A DNA stretch of 64,000 nucleotides from JAIPEI01 sp964443135 (GCA_964443135.1 CAYUBQ010000002.1:1-64000), one strand, 5' to 3'. Numbered from the stretch's first letter, positions 24,833 through 34,041 are shown. Translations and numbers: made by a program. Notes: generated by a model not told the origin, from the letters alone.

Positions 24833-26434
24833 CTAGGCGAGCCAGACCGACTCCAGGTGGCTCCCGTGAAACTCCACCACCATCCGGGGCCGGTTCCTCC
24901 CCAGGTCCCACGGCACGAAGCAGGCGAGGTGATCCAGGAGGTCGCGCTCGCCGGGCCCCACCCGCGGCTCGACCGCTTCCAGGGCCTCGCGGACCGTGGC
25001 CAGGATGAGCCGGTCGCCCTGAACGGCCGCGTTCACGGCCCGCAGGTGGTTTGCGGTCTGGAGCTGCTCCACCGCCTCTTCCCAGTGGACCCCTTCCACC
25101 TTGCGCCGCAGCACGTATCCGTTCCCGCGGTCGCGGACGGCCAGGACCGGGGGGTTGACGAGAAGGCGGGCGTTTCGCGCCCGAACCCCGGCGGTCGAGC
25201 GGGCGAGCCGCTCGAGCAGCGCCTTCTCCCGCCGGATCCGGTCCAGCTGCCTGGCCTGCACCCGTTCGAAGATGAAGAGCTCGCCGTCCAGGGTCAGCTC
25301 CTTGAGCCGGGTGGGGTCGAACCCCAGGTCCAGGAAGTCCCCGATGGTGAGGGCATCCTGGAGGGTGGCCCCGCGCGCCTCGAGCCAGGACCCCAGGGCC
25401 GGCCTCGCGTAGTTGGGGAGAGCCTCGATGGTCCGGGCCGGGTTGCGCTCGAGCTCCTCGGGAAGCCTCAGGATGAGGGGGCGATCCCCGAAGACCAGCT
25501 CCGGCTCCGAAGCGAGCTCCGGAGGTGCGTAGGACTTGGTCTTGAGGGAGAGCACGGCCGGGTCCAGGACGATCTGCTCCAGGGAGTCCCCGCCCGTGTA
25601 CCCGAGCAGGCCGGCGATCCTTCGGCGGAACCCGATCAGCTTGGTGACGTAGCGGGTGAACATGAACCGCATGAGGGATGTGATGCGGCCCTCGGTCAGC
25701 TCCCGGTCGAAGTAGGTGAGAAGCGCCGCGTACAGGTCGCGGAACTCCGCGATGGTGTGCTTGACCATCTCCTCGTTGTCCCGCATGTCGATGGCCGCCC
25801 TCTTGCGGGTCAGGTGGTGCATCACCCGCAGGACCGGCTCCTTGAGATTCCGGTCCCGGAAACGGGACGGGACGTAGATCATGAAGTTTCCGGTCCCCTC
25901 CGGGCCCGCGTCCCCCAGGATCGCCTCCAGGGGCTCCCAGGCCTGCTTGGTGTAGATCGTGTAGGTGGGGTCCTCGGGCGAGATGATGTTGTCCAGGAGC
26001 CCCACGGCGGCTTTTTCCTGGAGGAACCGGCGGAAGTGCTCCAGCACCAGACCTCCCAGGCCCTTGCGCCGGAAAGGCGCCGCCACCTCCACGTAAACCA
26101 GGTAGTAGCAGGGAAGCGGTTTCTTGAGGTAGAGCATGTTGAGGCGGCCCAGGTTCTCCCCGGTCTCCCCGTTGATCTCGAGGACCCCGAAGCCGTTCCG
26201 GCTGTTCTCGGGCCTGAGCGGGTGGACGCGGGCCCCGGAGACGGTTCGCTCCACCAGTCCCCAGAGGTTGTCGAAGAGATCGGCCACCGCGGGGGACCCC
26301 TCGATCCCGGACCGCGCTCCCTCGTCGATGAGTCCGATCAATCCGAGACGCTCGTGGAGCTTGAGCCCCGGAGACGCTGTCGCCTCTTCCCCGTCCTTCA
26401 GCCCCTTCCCGGCTGCATCCGTACCGTCCGGCAT
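24833..26434 (-). CDS. Long GNAT-domain protein of unknown function
   Basis: The 533-residue cytoplasmic protein has an N-terminal GNAT acetyltransferase domain at about residues 40-175. The acetyl-CoA-binding motif is APFRRKGLGGLVLEHFRR, and NISPEDPTYTIYTKQAWEPL continues the fold. The remaining 350 residues are helical and unrecognised; they contain no second GNAT motif. ATG 26434 is chosen because upstream in-frame codons overlap the terminator hairpin at 26475-26500. The combined architecture is not one I can name. Its substrate is unknown. Confidence 0.65.
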   Translation of the reverse strand: MPDGTDAAGKGLKDGEEATASPGLKLHERLGLIGLIDEGARSGIEGSPAVADLFDNLWGLVERTVSGARVHPLRPENSRNGFGVLEINGETGENLGRLNMLYLKKPLPCYYLVYVEVAAPFRRKGLGGLVLEHFRRFLQEKAAVGLLDNIISPEDPTYTIYTKQAWEPLEAILGDAGPEGTGNFMIYVPSRFRDRNLKEPVLRVMHHLTRKRAAIDMRDNEEMVKHTIAEFRDLYAALLTYFDRELTEGRITSLMRFMFTRYVTKLIGFRRRIAGLLGYTGGDSLEQIVLDPAVLSLKTKSYAPPELASEPELVFGDRPLILRLPEELERNPARTIEALPNYARPALGSWLEARGATLQDALTIGDFLDLGFDPTRLKELTLDGELFIFERVQARQLDRIRREKALLERLARSTAGVRARNARLLVNPPVLAVRDRGNGYVLRRKVEGVHWEEAVEQLQTANHLRAVNAAVQGDRLILATVREALEAVEPRVGPGERDLLDHLACFVPWDLGRNRPRMVVEFHGSHLESVWLA

Positions 26435-26474
26435 GGGTCCTCTCCCTCGAAACCGACTGCGCGCCAAAAAAAAA

Positions 26475-26500
26475 GAGGCGGAGCCTGTGTGCTCCGCCTC
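26475..26500 (-). terminator. Rho-independent terminator (minus strand)
   Basis: The 10-base stem GAGGCGGAGC/GCTCCGCCTC with a 6-base loop is followed on the minus strand by nine T residues. It lies 41 bases before the start of the GNAT gene, so it ends transcripts coming from upstream or acts as an attenuator in that leader. On the plus strand only TTTCTGTTT follows, a weaker tail. Confidence 0.82.
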
Positions 26501-26637
26501 TTTCTGTTTCCCGTTGTGTTCAGTCGGGCTTTTGCACACACCTAGGCCATCCGGGTCCCCCGGTAAAGTAGATAAAATAAAAGCCCGGTGCGTGTGCGCG
26601 CATCATGATGGGTGTCGAATCTCCTGCTGCAAAACGT
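26475..26637 (-). ncRNA. Candidate small RNA or attenuated leader
   Basis: A consensus promoter (26644-26673) and a strong terminator (26475-26500) bound a stretch of about 165 bases on the minus strand with no gene. The transcript would contain complementary segments such as GGGCTTT near 26592 and AAAGCCC near 26530. It could be an independent small RNA, or the 5' leader of the GNAT gene with a terminator that must be passed. It matches no RNA family I can recognise. Confidence 0.45.
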
Positions 26638-26643
26638 GAGCGA

Positions 26644-26673
26644 ATGTTAGGCCAACCCGGGAACGCCTGTCAA
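26644..26673 (-). promoter_or_regulatory. Sigma-70-type promoter of the candidate small RNA/leader
   Basis: Read on the minus strand, TTGACA (26673-26668) and TAACAT (26649-26644) are separated by 18 bases. It lies between the lipoprotein gene and the terminator at 26475-26500. Confidence 0.6.
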
Positions 26674-26716
26674 CGGATTTTTTTTCGTCGCCTCTCGAAC
26701 GCACCGCGGCTGCGGT

Positions 26717-27115
26717 TCATCCCAGGTCCGCCCGGTAGACCCGCTGCAGGAAGGTCTTGTATGCCTCCCAGTTGTTGAACACGTTCCTCGGGTCCTCGAA
26801 CACCGTCTCGTAGGAGACGACCATCTCGTCGAACGCCGTGTAACGGGAGGGGACCCGGTCCAGCATCCGGTCCCAGGCCAGGGCCTCCAGGTAGTTGGCC
26901 ACCGCCTCGGGACGCATCTCCTCCAGGCGAACCGGGCCTTCCCGGACGGCCCGGACGAAGACGTCGGCCCCCGCTCTGCCGCACTCCACCGCCTCCACGA
27001 GCGCCTCCCGCGACCCGTAGGGGCCGAGGGGCCGGGCTTCGTCACCGGGCCGCGGCGCCCCGCCGCACCCGGCGATCAGCAGAACGGCCAGGACCATGAC
27101 CGAGGCTCGTCCCAT
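26717..27115 (-). CDS. Small lipoprotein of unknown function
   Basis: The 132-residue protein has a short signal peptide and lipobox (LLIAGC) near residue 18, so it is anchored in a membrane after lipidation. The mature part has no recognisable domain; it is helical and ends YKTFLQRVYRADLG. ATG 27115 is chosen since MGRASVMV begins a normal signal peptide, while the longer start adds ten charged residues. It is followed by the promoter and terminator of the candidate small RNA. Confidence 0.65.
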   Translation of the reverse strand: MGRASVMVLAVLLIAGCGGAPRPGDEARPLGPYGSREALVEAVECGRAGADVFVRAVREGPVRLEEMRPEAVANYLEALAWDRMLDRVPSRYTAFDEMVVSYETVFEDPRNVFNNWEAYKTFLQRVYRADLG

Positions 27116-27174
27116 GCGCCCGCTCCCTTTCTCCCCGCTCCTCACGGACCTCGACCGAAGGGGGGGAGGAAAGC

Positions 27175-27408
27175 TCAGTCGTCGTTCGGCTCCACCCAGA
27201 CGATCTGGTTCTTGTTCACGATGAGGACCTTGCCGGATCCGTCGCGGGTTTCCACGTCCGTCATCACCACGAAGGGCGAGTCCGAACGGGTGAAGAGCTC
27301 CGAGACCCGGTCTTTGATGCCGATGTTGACCTGGCCTGTCAGGGTCGAACCGTCAGTGGTCTTGACGGTGACCCCCCTGTACTCCTTCCTGTAGCTGTCC
27401 GTCGCCAT
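27175..27408 (-). CDS. Small Sm-like/DUF6812-type protein
   Basis: The 77-residue protein starts MATDSYRKEYRGVTVKTTDG. Its beta-rich pattern (TGQVNIGIKDRVSELF; FVVMTDVETRDGSGKVLIVNKNQIVWVEP) resembles small Sm-like or DUF6812 proteins of Deltaproteobacteria with one beta-barrel and a final KNQIVWV strand. It has no signal peptide or transmembrane helix. Function is unknown. Longer in-frame starts are unlikely, as the fold begins at MATDSY. Confidence 0.6.
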   Translation of the reverse strand: MATDSYRKEYRGVTVKTTDGSTLTGQVNIGIKDRVSELFTRSDSPFVVMTDVETRDGSGKVLIVNKNQIVWVEPNDD

Positions 27409-27573
27409 GGGGTGACTCTCCTCTGATGCCGGCCGGCACATCGGGGCGTCCCGGCTTCCGCCCGGACCGGAGTTCCAGGCCCCGGTCGGGGGCTTCTTCG
27501 CCGTTCGAACCGCTGCCAGGGTGCCGAGTATAGAGCAAATCGTCCCGGCGCGCAAGTCGGCGCCCGGAAGGGC

Positions 27574-28887
27574 TCAAGCCGTTTCCGGAGTCGCGATGTC
27601 CAAATGCACGTCCCGCTGGGGAAAGGGGATCTCGATGCCGTACTCCTTGAACCGGTCCCACACCTCGAGCAGGATGTCGCTCCGGATGTTCACGGTCCCG
27701 TTCTGGGGATCCTCGATCCAGAACCTGAGCTCCAGGTCCACGGAGCTGTCTCCGAACCCCACCAGGCGGCAGACGGCCTCCGGCGCCTCGAGCACCCGGT
27801 CCATCATCCTGGCCGCTCCCACCACCAGGTCCATGGCCTTGCGGGGATCCGACCCGTAGGAGATGCCGATGGGCACCTTGAGACGGATCTTCCGGCTGGA
27901 AAAGGACCAGTTGACCACCTGCTGGGTGATGAGGTCCTCGTTGGGGATGAGGTACTCCTTGCCGTCCCGGGTCACCACGGAGACGTAGCGGCCCTTGAGG
28001 TTGGAAATCCAGCCGTAGACGTCACCCGTCTGGATCACGTCGCCGGGCTTGATGGACTTGTCCAGGAGCAGGATGATGCCGCTCACGAAGTTTCCCACCA
28101 CCTTCTGGAGACCGAAGCCCACGCCCACGCCGACGGCCCCGCTGAACACCGCCAGGGCCGTGAAGTCGATGCCCACGCTGTTGAGCGCCACCAGGAACAC
28201 CAGGGTGAAAAGGGTGATCTTGACGACCTTGCTCAGGAGCACCGTGGTGGACGGGGTCAGCCCGGAGACCTGCCGGAGCCTCCGCTCCGCCGTTTCCCCC
28301 AGCCAGGACCCCAGCCGGAGGAGGACCAGGAGCACCACCACGGCCTTGAGGAGGGAGAGGAGCGTCAGCTGGACATTGCCGATGCTGAACCCGAACTCGT
28401 CCAGGAGGGCCAGGCCGGGACCGAGCACGCCGATGATGTGAAGCGCGGCGAGCATCCAGGCCGTGCCGGAGACGAACCGCGACCAGAACCGGTCCAGCAG
28501 CATGGAGGAGACCAGCTTGATGGTCAACCAGGCCACGAGGAGGGTCAGGACGATGCCCAGGAGAAAGGTCTCCCCTCCGGCCCGCCTCACCACCAAGGAA
28601 GCCAGCCAGAGGAGCACCGTGACCGCCGCCGCGGGGACCAGGTGGACCGCCTCCTCCAGCAGCCTCCGGAGCCGGGTCCAGGAGCCCGGCCGGCCCTCCA
28701 GGAGCGCCGCGATCCGCCCTTCGAGGTACCTCCGAACGGGTCGCCCCGCCATCTCGCCCGCCACCACGACCGCCAGGACCACCAGCCCCTGGACCATCGT
28801 CTGGGGGGCGAAGATCCGTTCCCCCAGCCACTGCCGGGCCCCATCCAGCCAGGCCCGCACGTTCTCGGCGGAAAAGAACTCGTTCAT
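27574..28887 (-). CDS. MscS-family mechanosensitive channel
   Basis: The 437-residue membrane protein has five to six predicted transmembrane helices before the pore helix, more than the three in E. coli MscS. The pore and upper cytoplasmic segment read AVFSGAVGVGVGFGLQKVV followed by NFVSGIILLLDKSIKPGD, the family signature. A beta domain with GDVYGWISNLKGRYVSV and a C-terminal alpha/beta domain follow. Such channels release solutes on osmotic downshock. The start overlaps the stop of the 53-residue gene upstream as ATGA, so the two are translationally coupled. Confidence 0.92.
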   Translation of the reverse strand: MNEFFSAENVRAWLDGARQWLGERIFAPQTMVQGLVVLAVVVAGEMAGRPVRRYLEGRIAALLEGRPGSWTRLRRLLEEAVHLVPAAAVTVLLWLASLVVRRAGGETFLLGIVLTLLVAWLTIKLVSSMLLDRFWSRFVSGTAWMLAALHIIGVLGPGLALLDEFGFSIGNVQLTLLSLLKAVVVLLVLLRLGSWLGETAERRLRQVSGLTPSTTVLLSKVVKITLFTLVFLVALNSVGIDFTALAVFSGAVGVGVGFGLQKVVGNFVSGIILLLDKSIKPGDVIQTGDVYGWISNLKGRYVSVVTRDGKEYLIPNEDLITQQVVNWSFSSRKIRLKVPIGISYGSDPRKAMDLVVGAARMMDRVLEAPEAVCRLVGFGDSSVDLELRFWIEDPQNGTVNIRSDILLEVWDRFKEYGIEIPFPQRDVHLDIATPETA

Positions 28888-29045
28888 GATCCTCCTTCGC
28901 CGCCCACGTAGAGCATGCGGGCGTACTTGCGGCGCCGTCCCGTCTTCTCGTAGAGCCGGACGGCCTTCTCGTCGGCAAAGTCCACGTAGAGCGAGAGGCT
29001 CCCTCCTTGGCCGGTTCTGTCCCTGTCCCGTCTTCCGTCCGACAT
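28884..29045 (-). CDS. Small GNAT C-terminal-like protein coupled to mscS
   Basis: The 53-residue protein starts MSDGRRDRDRTGQGGSLSLY; the rest, VDFADEKAVRLYEKTGRRRK plus a short tail, looks like the C-terminal end of a GNAT acetyltransferase (N/D-x-x-A-x-x-LYEKxGF). It lacks the acetyl-CoA-binding motif, so it is either a truncated gene or a small protein of its own. It overlaps the mscS start by 4 bases and shares the operon. No function can be assigned. Confidence 0.5.
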   Translation of the reverse strand: MSDGRRDRDRTGQGGSLSLYVDFADEKAVRLYEKTGRRRKYARMLYVGGEGGS

Positions 29046-29146
29046 TCTAGCCTCCCGGCCTTTCCTGCTCAAGCAAACAATCCCGGTGCGATGGGGATGG
29101 CGCACCCCCGGCCTTTGTGATATGGAATGGGGCTCGGGAGGACGAG

Positions 29147-30373
29147 ATGGGACTGTTCAAGATCTTCGCCGGGAAGAGCCCGGAGGAGTTGGAAGCCAGG
29201 GGCGACGCCCTGTTCGAGGCCGGGGAGTTCGGTCGGGGCAAGATCGAGTACGAGAACGCCCTGGAGAAGTGCCGCAAAAAGCCGGACCGGGACAAGGCCC
29301 TGGAGGGCCGCCTGGTCGAGAAGTCCAGCAGGGCCCGGGAGGCCCTGGCCGTTCGGCACAAGGAGGAAGGGATCGAGATCCTCGACTCCGACTACGACGA
29401 GGCCGCGGAGGAGTGCTTCCGACTCGCCCTGGCGCTCACCGAGGACCCGGAGCTGGTCCGGGAGCTGGAGGGGCTCCTGGACGCCATCGGCACCCGACGG
29501 CGGTCGGAGCCCCTCCTGCCCGATCCGGACGAGGACCTTTTCGAGGGAAACGACGAGTCCGGCGGCGGTCCCGGCCGCGGCGAGACCTTCAACGCCCTGC
29601 TGAGCTCCCTCCCCGGTCCGCTCCAAAAGGCGTTTCGCGGCTACGGCGAGGCGTTCCGGGACGGCTACGTGGCCTTGAACCAGGGCGACTTCCGGCGCGC
29701 CGCGGAGAGGCTGTCCGAGGCCCTGGAGGAAAACCCGGAAGGGGACCGCATCCTCCCGGAGCTCGCCACGGCCTACCTGAACCTGGACATGCAGACCGAG
29801 GCCTGGGACCTGGCCGAGGCGTTCCTCCAGGCCCACCCGGACGACCTCCAGGGCTATCCGGTCCTCTGCGAGGTGCTCTGGTCTTTGGGCGAGTACGAAA
29901 CGGCCCTCCAGCGGCTGGACGCCTGTCCCTCCCCCCTGGCCGACTCCCTGCCCATCCTGCACCTGCGGGGAGAGACGCTCCTCCGGGCCGGGCGGACCGC
30001 CGAGGCCGAGCGGCTCTACGAGGAGGCGCAGGAGGCCCACGGCTTCGACCCGGATCTGGCCCGAGCCCTGGCCGGGGTCTACGAGCTCCGCGGCCGGAAG
30101 GAGGAGGCCCGGGACCTCTACGGGAAGCTCCTGAACGAGTGCCGCACCTGCGCGGGACCGAGCGACCCCGTGTCCAAGCAACGCTTCGCTCAGCTGAGCT
30201 TCGAGCTGGGGGACCGGAGCCCCGGCGTGCTCCAGCTCTTTCTCTCCCTGGCCCGGGAGCACCCGGCCGGCCGGGCCGACTACTACGACAAGGTCAGCCG
30301 GATCTACGCGGACCAGGGAAACCGGGAAGAGGCCGAGCGGTTCGAGGGGTTCGCCCTCCAGGCCCGGGAGTGA
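29147..30373 (+). CDS. TPR-repeat protein
   Basis: The 408-residue cytoplasmic protein is built from tetratricopeptide-like repeats across its length, such as LEARGDALFEAGEFGRGKIE, EGDRILPELATAYLNLDMQT and ADYYDKVSRIYADQGNREEA. It has no signal peptide. ATG 29147 precedes MGLFKIFAGKSPEEL, with a GGGAGGA site. TPR domains mediate protein-protein contacts. The acidic stretch around residue 130 (DPDEDLFEGNDESGG) is probably a linker. The gene is divergent from the small GNAT-like gene, sharing a 100-base intergenic region. Confidence 0.75.
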   Translation: MGLFKIFAGKSPEELEARGDALFEAGEFGRGKIEYENALEKCRKKPDRDKALEGRLVEKSSRAREALAVRHKEEGIEILDSDYDEAAEECFRLALALTEDPELVRELEGLLDAIGTRRRSEPLLPDPDEDLFEGNDESGGGPGRGETFNALLSSLPGPLQKAFRGYGEAFRDGYVALNQGDFRRAAERLSEALEENPEGDRILPELATAYLNLDMQTEAWDLAEAFLQAHPDDLQGYPVLCEVLWSLGEYETALQRLDACPSPLADSLPILHLRGETLLRAGRTAEAERLYEEAQEAHGFDPDLARALAGVYELRGRKEEARDLYGKLLNECRTCAGPSDPVSKQRFAQLSFELGDRSPGVLQLFLSLAREHPAGRADYYDKVSRIYADQGNREEAERFEGFALQARE

Positions 30374-30749
30374 ACACGGTCCCCCGGCTTCCCCTCCCCT
30401 TGCACAGTTTTCCGTTTCCGATGCCCAGCTTTCTGTGCTGACGCCGCCCCCGGTCCGGTCTTCTCTCAACCGTTTCCATCCCGGGAACGGTCCCTGCAGG
30501 CATCGAAGGCTTCCCTCGGCACCTGCATCGCCCCGTACTTTCAGCCGCTTGACCCCGCCGCCTCCGGAACCCCTCAGGTGCCGACCTCCGTGTGCCCCGA
30601 TCCCGCCGAAGCGGCATGATTCTTGATGGAGTCGAGAAGAGCCTGGGGCTTCCAGGCACTTCAAGACGGAAGCGGGGCCGCTGAACCCGGTGCTCGACGA
30701 CGGTCGCCGGGTTTCCTGAGGAGACACCGCTTTCGGGGGAGTTGGAACC
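30374..30749. other. Intergenic region before RAYT 2
   Basis: This 376-base stretch has no supported gene. At 30622-30640 it contains TTCTTGATGGAGTCGAG. That resembles the reverse complement of the CGACTCCATCAAGA tail of repeat copy 3 (41184-41198), so a decayed repeat end may be present. Nothing further is recognised. Confidence 0.4.
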
Positions 30750-31832
30750 ATGCCCAGAGCCTCCAGAATCGACGCGCCGGGCGCGCTCCACCACGTCACG
30801 GCCCGGGGAATCGAGCGGCGAAGAATCTTCGAGGCGGACGCCGACCGGGAGGATCTTCTCCACCGCCTCGGAACCCTCCTCCCCGAGAGCGGCACGACCT
30901 GCCTCGCCTGGTGCCTGATGCCCGATCACTTCCACCTCCTCCTGGAGACCGGCACGGTGCACCTCTCCACGGTCATGAGACGTCTCCTGACCGGATATGC
31001 CGCGGGGTTCAACCGGCGGCACGGCAGGAGAGGCCCTCTCTTCGGGGGTCGGTTCCGATCGGTCCTGTGCCAGGAGGAGACCTTCCTGCTGCCGCTGGTG
31101 CGCCACCTCCACCTGAACCCGCTGAGGGCCGGTCTGGTCGACGGCCTGGAGGGGTTGGAGGCCTATCCCTACACGGGTCACGGTGCACTGGTGGGGAGGG
31201 CGGCGGTCCCGTGGCAGGAGACCGGCCGCGTCCTGGATCGATTCGGCGGGAACGGCCGGTCGGCCGCGGCCCACTACCGCGCCTTCGTCGCCCGTGGTGC
31301 GGCCCTGGGAAGGCAGCCCGACCTGACCGGGGGCGGGCTGGTTCGAAGTGCGGGCGGCTGGAGCCGGCTCAAGGCCCTTCGCAGGCGCAACGCGGATCCG
31401 GTCGGAGACGAGCGGATCCTGGGGGACAGCGACTTCGTGCAGCAGACCCTGGCCCGGGCGGGCGAGAACCTGGAACGGAGGACGCGGCGGACCCTGGAAG
31501 GGGTGACCCTGGAACGGATCGCCTCCAGGGTGGCGGCGCTCTGGGGCATGGAGGATGCCGAGGTCTGGGCCCCGGGCAGGCAGCGCCGCCGCGTGGAGGC
31601 GCGCAGCGTCCTCTGCTACTGGGCGGTGCGGGAGCTCGGTTTCACCATGACGGACCTGGCCCGAAGGCTCGACCTCTCGGTCCCCGCCGTGAGCAAGTCG
31701 GTGCTTCGGGGGGAACGGCTCGTGAGAGAACGGGACCAGGGGCTTCGGGGACCCCCGGCCGCTCAGGCGGGCGGGGGTGATCCGTCTCAGTCGAACGGGC
31801 CTTCCGGCAAGCCCGCTCCGATTCGTTCTTGA
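30750..31832 (+). mobile_element. REP-associated tyrosine transposase (RAYT) 2, probably inactive
   Basis: The 360-residue paralogue of RAYT 1 has the same start (MPRASRIDAPGALHHVTARG), HUH motif H60-F-H62 in PDHFHLLLE and NRRHGRRGPLF loop, and a DnaA_C-like helix-turn-helix ending LDLSVPAVSKSV. The residue aligned with Y119 of RAYT 1 is H119 (RHLHLNPLRAG in place of RYIHLNPLRAG), so the nucleophilic tyrosine appears lost. The C-terminus carries an extra 25 residues without similarity. No clear inverted repeats flank it. It is probably a domesticated or decaying copy. Confidence 0.82.
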
Positions 31833-31998
31833 CGGACCGGCCGTACCGTATCGACCTCCGGCCGGTCTGTCAGGAGGATTTTCCCCCCGTCGCTCCCTCG
31901 TCCTCTCTCCTCTTGCGATGGTGCCCCACTTCCGGGTATCTTGCCGGAAGGGTCGGCCGCCGGCCCCCGCGAACGCCCCCTATGCCCTGGAGGAGGCC

Positions 31999-33201
31999 AT
32001 GGAGAGTCAGACTCTGATGGAGCGGGCCCGAGACCTGCAACCCCGCCTGACCCGAATCCGGCGGGAAATCCACCAAAACCCCGAGATCGGTTTCCAGGAG
32101 ATCGCGACCACGGAACGAATCCGGTGCGAGCTGGCCGGGCTGGGCGTGGAAATCCTGCCCCTGAACCTTGGAACCGGCCTCGTCGGGCTCCTGAGAGGGG
32201 AACGGGGCGGCCCGGGGCCGGTCACGGCCCTGCGGGCCGACCTGGACGCCCTGCCCGTGACCGAACGGACGGGGCTGCCCTATGCGTCCCGCAATGCCCG
32301 CGTCATGCACGCGTGCGGGCACGACGGCAACATCACCATGCTTCTCGGCGCCGCGCAGCTCCTCTCCGAGAACCGGGAGCAATTCTCCGGCGCGGTCAAG
32401 TTCCTGTTCCAGCCCGCCGAGGAGATCTTCGGCGGGGCGGAGGCCATGATCGAGGCGGGCTGCCTTCGCGAGCCCACCGTGGACCGCATGGTGGCCCTTC
32501 ACGGGTGGCCGGACATCGAGGTGGGCAAGGTGGGGGTTCAGGCCGGCCCCCACATGGCGTCGGCGGACCGGTTCGAGATCCGCGTCCGGGGGGCCGGGGG
32601 CCACGGGGCCTACCCCCACCTGGCACGTGACCCGGTGACGGCCGCGGCCCACGTGGTGACCGCGCTCCAGACCGTGATCAGCCGGGAGACGAGCCCCATG
32701 GACCGGGCCGTGCTCTCGGTCTGCACGCTGGAGGCGGGGACGGCCTTCAACGTGATCCCGGACGAGGTGGTCCTGGGAGGGACAGCGCGGTGCGAGAACG
32801 AGTCGGTGCGGGCGGCGATTCGGGAGAAGGTGGACCGGGTGGTCCGCGGGACCGCCGGCGCCATGGGCTGCGAGGGCGGGACGGCGTGGACCGGCCTGGT
32901 CCCGCCCCTGGTGAACGACGAAACCGCCTGCCGGGAGATCGCCGGGGCCGCCGAGGACGTCCTGGGGCCGGGGGCGGTGGAGGCCCCGGGCCTGACCATG
33001 GGCTCCGAGGACTTCGCCCTCTTCCTGGAGCAGGTGCCCCGGGGGGCCCTGGTCCGCATCGGTCTGAAGGAGCCGGGAAGGGAGGCCATGCGGCTCCACA
33101 ACGACCGGTTCGACTTCAACGACGACGCCCTGCCCGTGGGCGCGGCCCTGCTGGCCCGGCTGGTGCTCCGGACCCACGGTCCCTCGGGAAAGGAGAGGTA
33201 G
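31999..33201 (+). CDS. M20-family amidohydrolase (hippurate hydrolase-like)
   Basis: The 400-residue zinc peptidase/amidohydrolase has IHQNPEIGFQE near the N-terminus, RADLDALP, the metal-binding CGHDGNITMLLGAA, the catalytic Glu pair in FQPAEEIFGGAEAMI, the dimerisation domain with GAGGHGAYPH and the terminal MGSEDFALF. This is the HipO/AbgB class that cleaves N-acyl amino acids and carboxy-terminal aromatic amides. ATG 31999 is chosen as homology begins at MESQTLMERA. The longer open frame would add about 74 codons of repeat-flank sequence. It opens the peptide and amino-acid scavenging region. Confidence 0.9.
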   Translation: MESQTLMERARDLQPRLTRIRREIHQNPEIGFQEIATTERIRCELAGLGVEILPLNLGTGLVGLLRGERGGPGPVTALRADLDALPVTERTGLPYASRNARVMHACGHDGNITMLLGAAQLLSENREQFSGAVKFLFQPAEEIFGGAEAMIEAGCLREPTVDRMVALHGWPDIEVGKVGVQAGPHMASADRFEIRVRGAGGHGAYPHLARDPVTAAAHVVTALQTVISRETSPMDRAVLSVCTLEAGTAFNVIPDEVVLGGTARCENESVRAAIREKVDRVVRGTAGAMGCEGGTAWTGLVPPLVNDETACREIAGAAEDVLGPGAVEAPGLTMGSEDFALFLEQVPRGALVRIGLKEPGREAMRLHNDRFDFNDDALPVGAALLARLVLRTHGPSGKER

Positions 33202-33216
33202 CCTGGCGGAAAGCCC

Positions 33217-34008
33217 CTACGGCGTGTAGGCGGGAATCCCCAGGGAGTAGCCGCCGTCCACCACGAGGAGCGTGCCCGTGCAGTAGCGGGATCGGTGCGA
33301 GAGGAGATAGCGCACGGCCTCGACCACGTCCTCGGGGCGGCCCTGGTCGCCCAGGGGAATGCGGGACCTCTTGGTCCGGTGCTCGGCCAGGGCGGCCTCG
33401 TCCCGAAGTCCCTCCCGGACCCCCTCGGTGTCGATGAGGCCCGGAAGGACGGCGTTCACCCGGATGCCGTGGGGGGCCAGCTCCACGGCGAGCACGCGGG
33501 TGAGCATGTTGAGCCCGGCCTTGGAGGACGCGTAGTGGGCCACGCCGGGGCGGGCGACCCGGCTGGCCGTGGAGCTCACGTTCACGATCCGGCCTCCCCC
33601 GCCGCGGGCGATCATCTCCCGGGCCACGGCCCGGGTGGTGAGGTAGGGCCCCTTGAGGTTCGTTCCCTGGACCCGGTCCCACTCCTCCTCCTCCAGCTCC
33701 ATGAGCCCCGTGACGGGATAGAGCCCGGCGTTGTTCACCAGCCCGTCCACCCGGCCGAACCGCTCCAGGCAGGCCGCGACCAGCCGGTCCACGTCGGCTT
33801 GTTGCGAGACGTCCCCGGCGACGCAGACGAGCCGCTCCCCGGCCGCCTCGGAGCAAAGACGCTCCAGCCCCTCGCCTCCCCGCGCGCAGGCCGCCACCCG
33901 GCCCCCCCGGGAAAGCAGATCCCGGACCACGGCCCGTCCGATTCCCCGGCTGGCCCCGGTCACGATGACGACCCGATCGGCGACCTCCTCCGTCACCCGC
34001 CGCTCCAT
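33217..34008 (-). CDS. FabG-like short-chain dehydrogenase
   Basis: The 263-residue SDR has VIVTGASRGIGRAV near residue 14, NNAGLYP, NVSSTAS with the catalytic serine, and YASSKAGLNMLTRVLA with Tyr and Lys. The C-terminal VVDGGYS is usual in the classical SDR fold. It probably reduces or oxidises a carbonyl/alcohol with NAD(P); the substrate is not readable. It converges on the M20 hydrolase gene with a 15-base gap. The second M20 gene lies upstream on the same strand with a 33-base gap, so they may share a transcript. Confidence 0.88.
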   Translation of the reverse strand: MERRVTEEVADRVVIVTGASRGIGRAVVRDLLSRGGRVAACARGGEGLERLCSEAAGERLVCVAGDVSQQADVDRLVAACLERFGRVDGLVNNAGLYPVTGLMELEEEEWDRVQGTNLKGPYLTTRAVAREMIARGGGGRIVNVSSTASRVARPGVAHYASSKAGLNMLTRVLAVELAPHGIRVNAVLPGLIDTEGVREGLRDEAALAEHRTKRSRIPLGDQGRPEDVVEAVRYLLSHRSRYCTGTLLVVDGGYSLGIPAYTP

Positions 34009-34041
34009 TCTCCTTGTCCTCCTCGCCCTTTTCGCGGGCCT

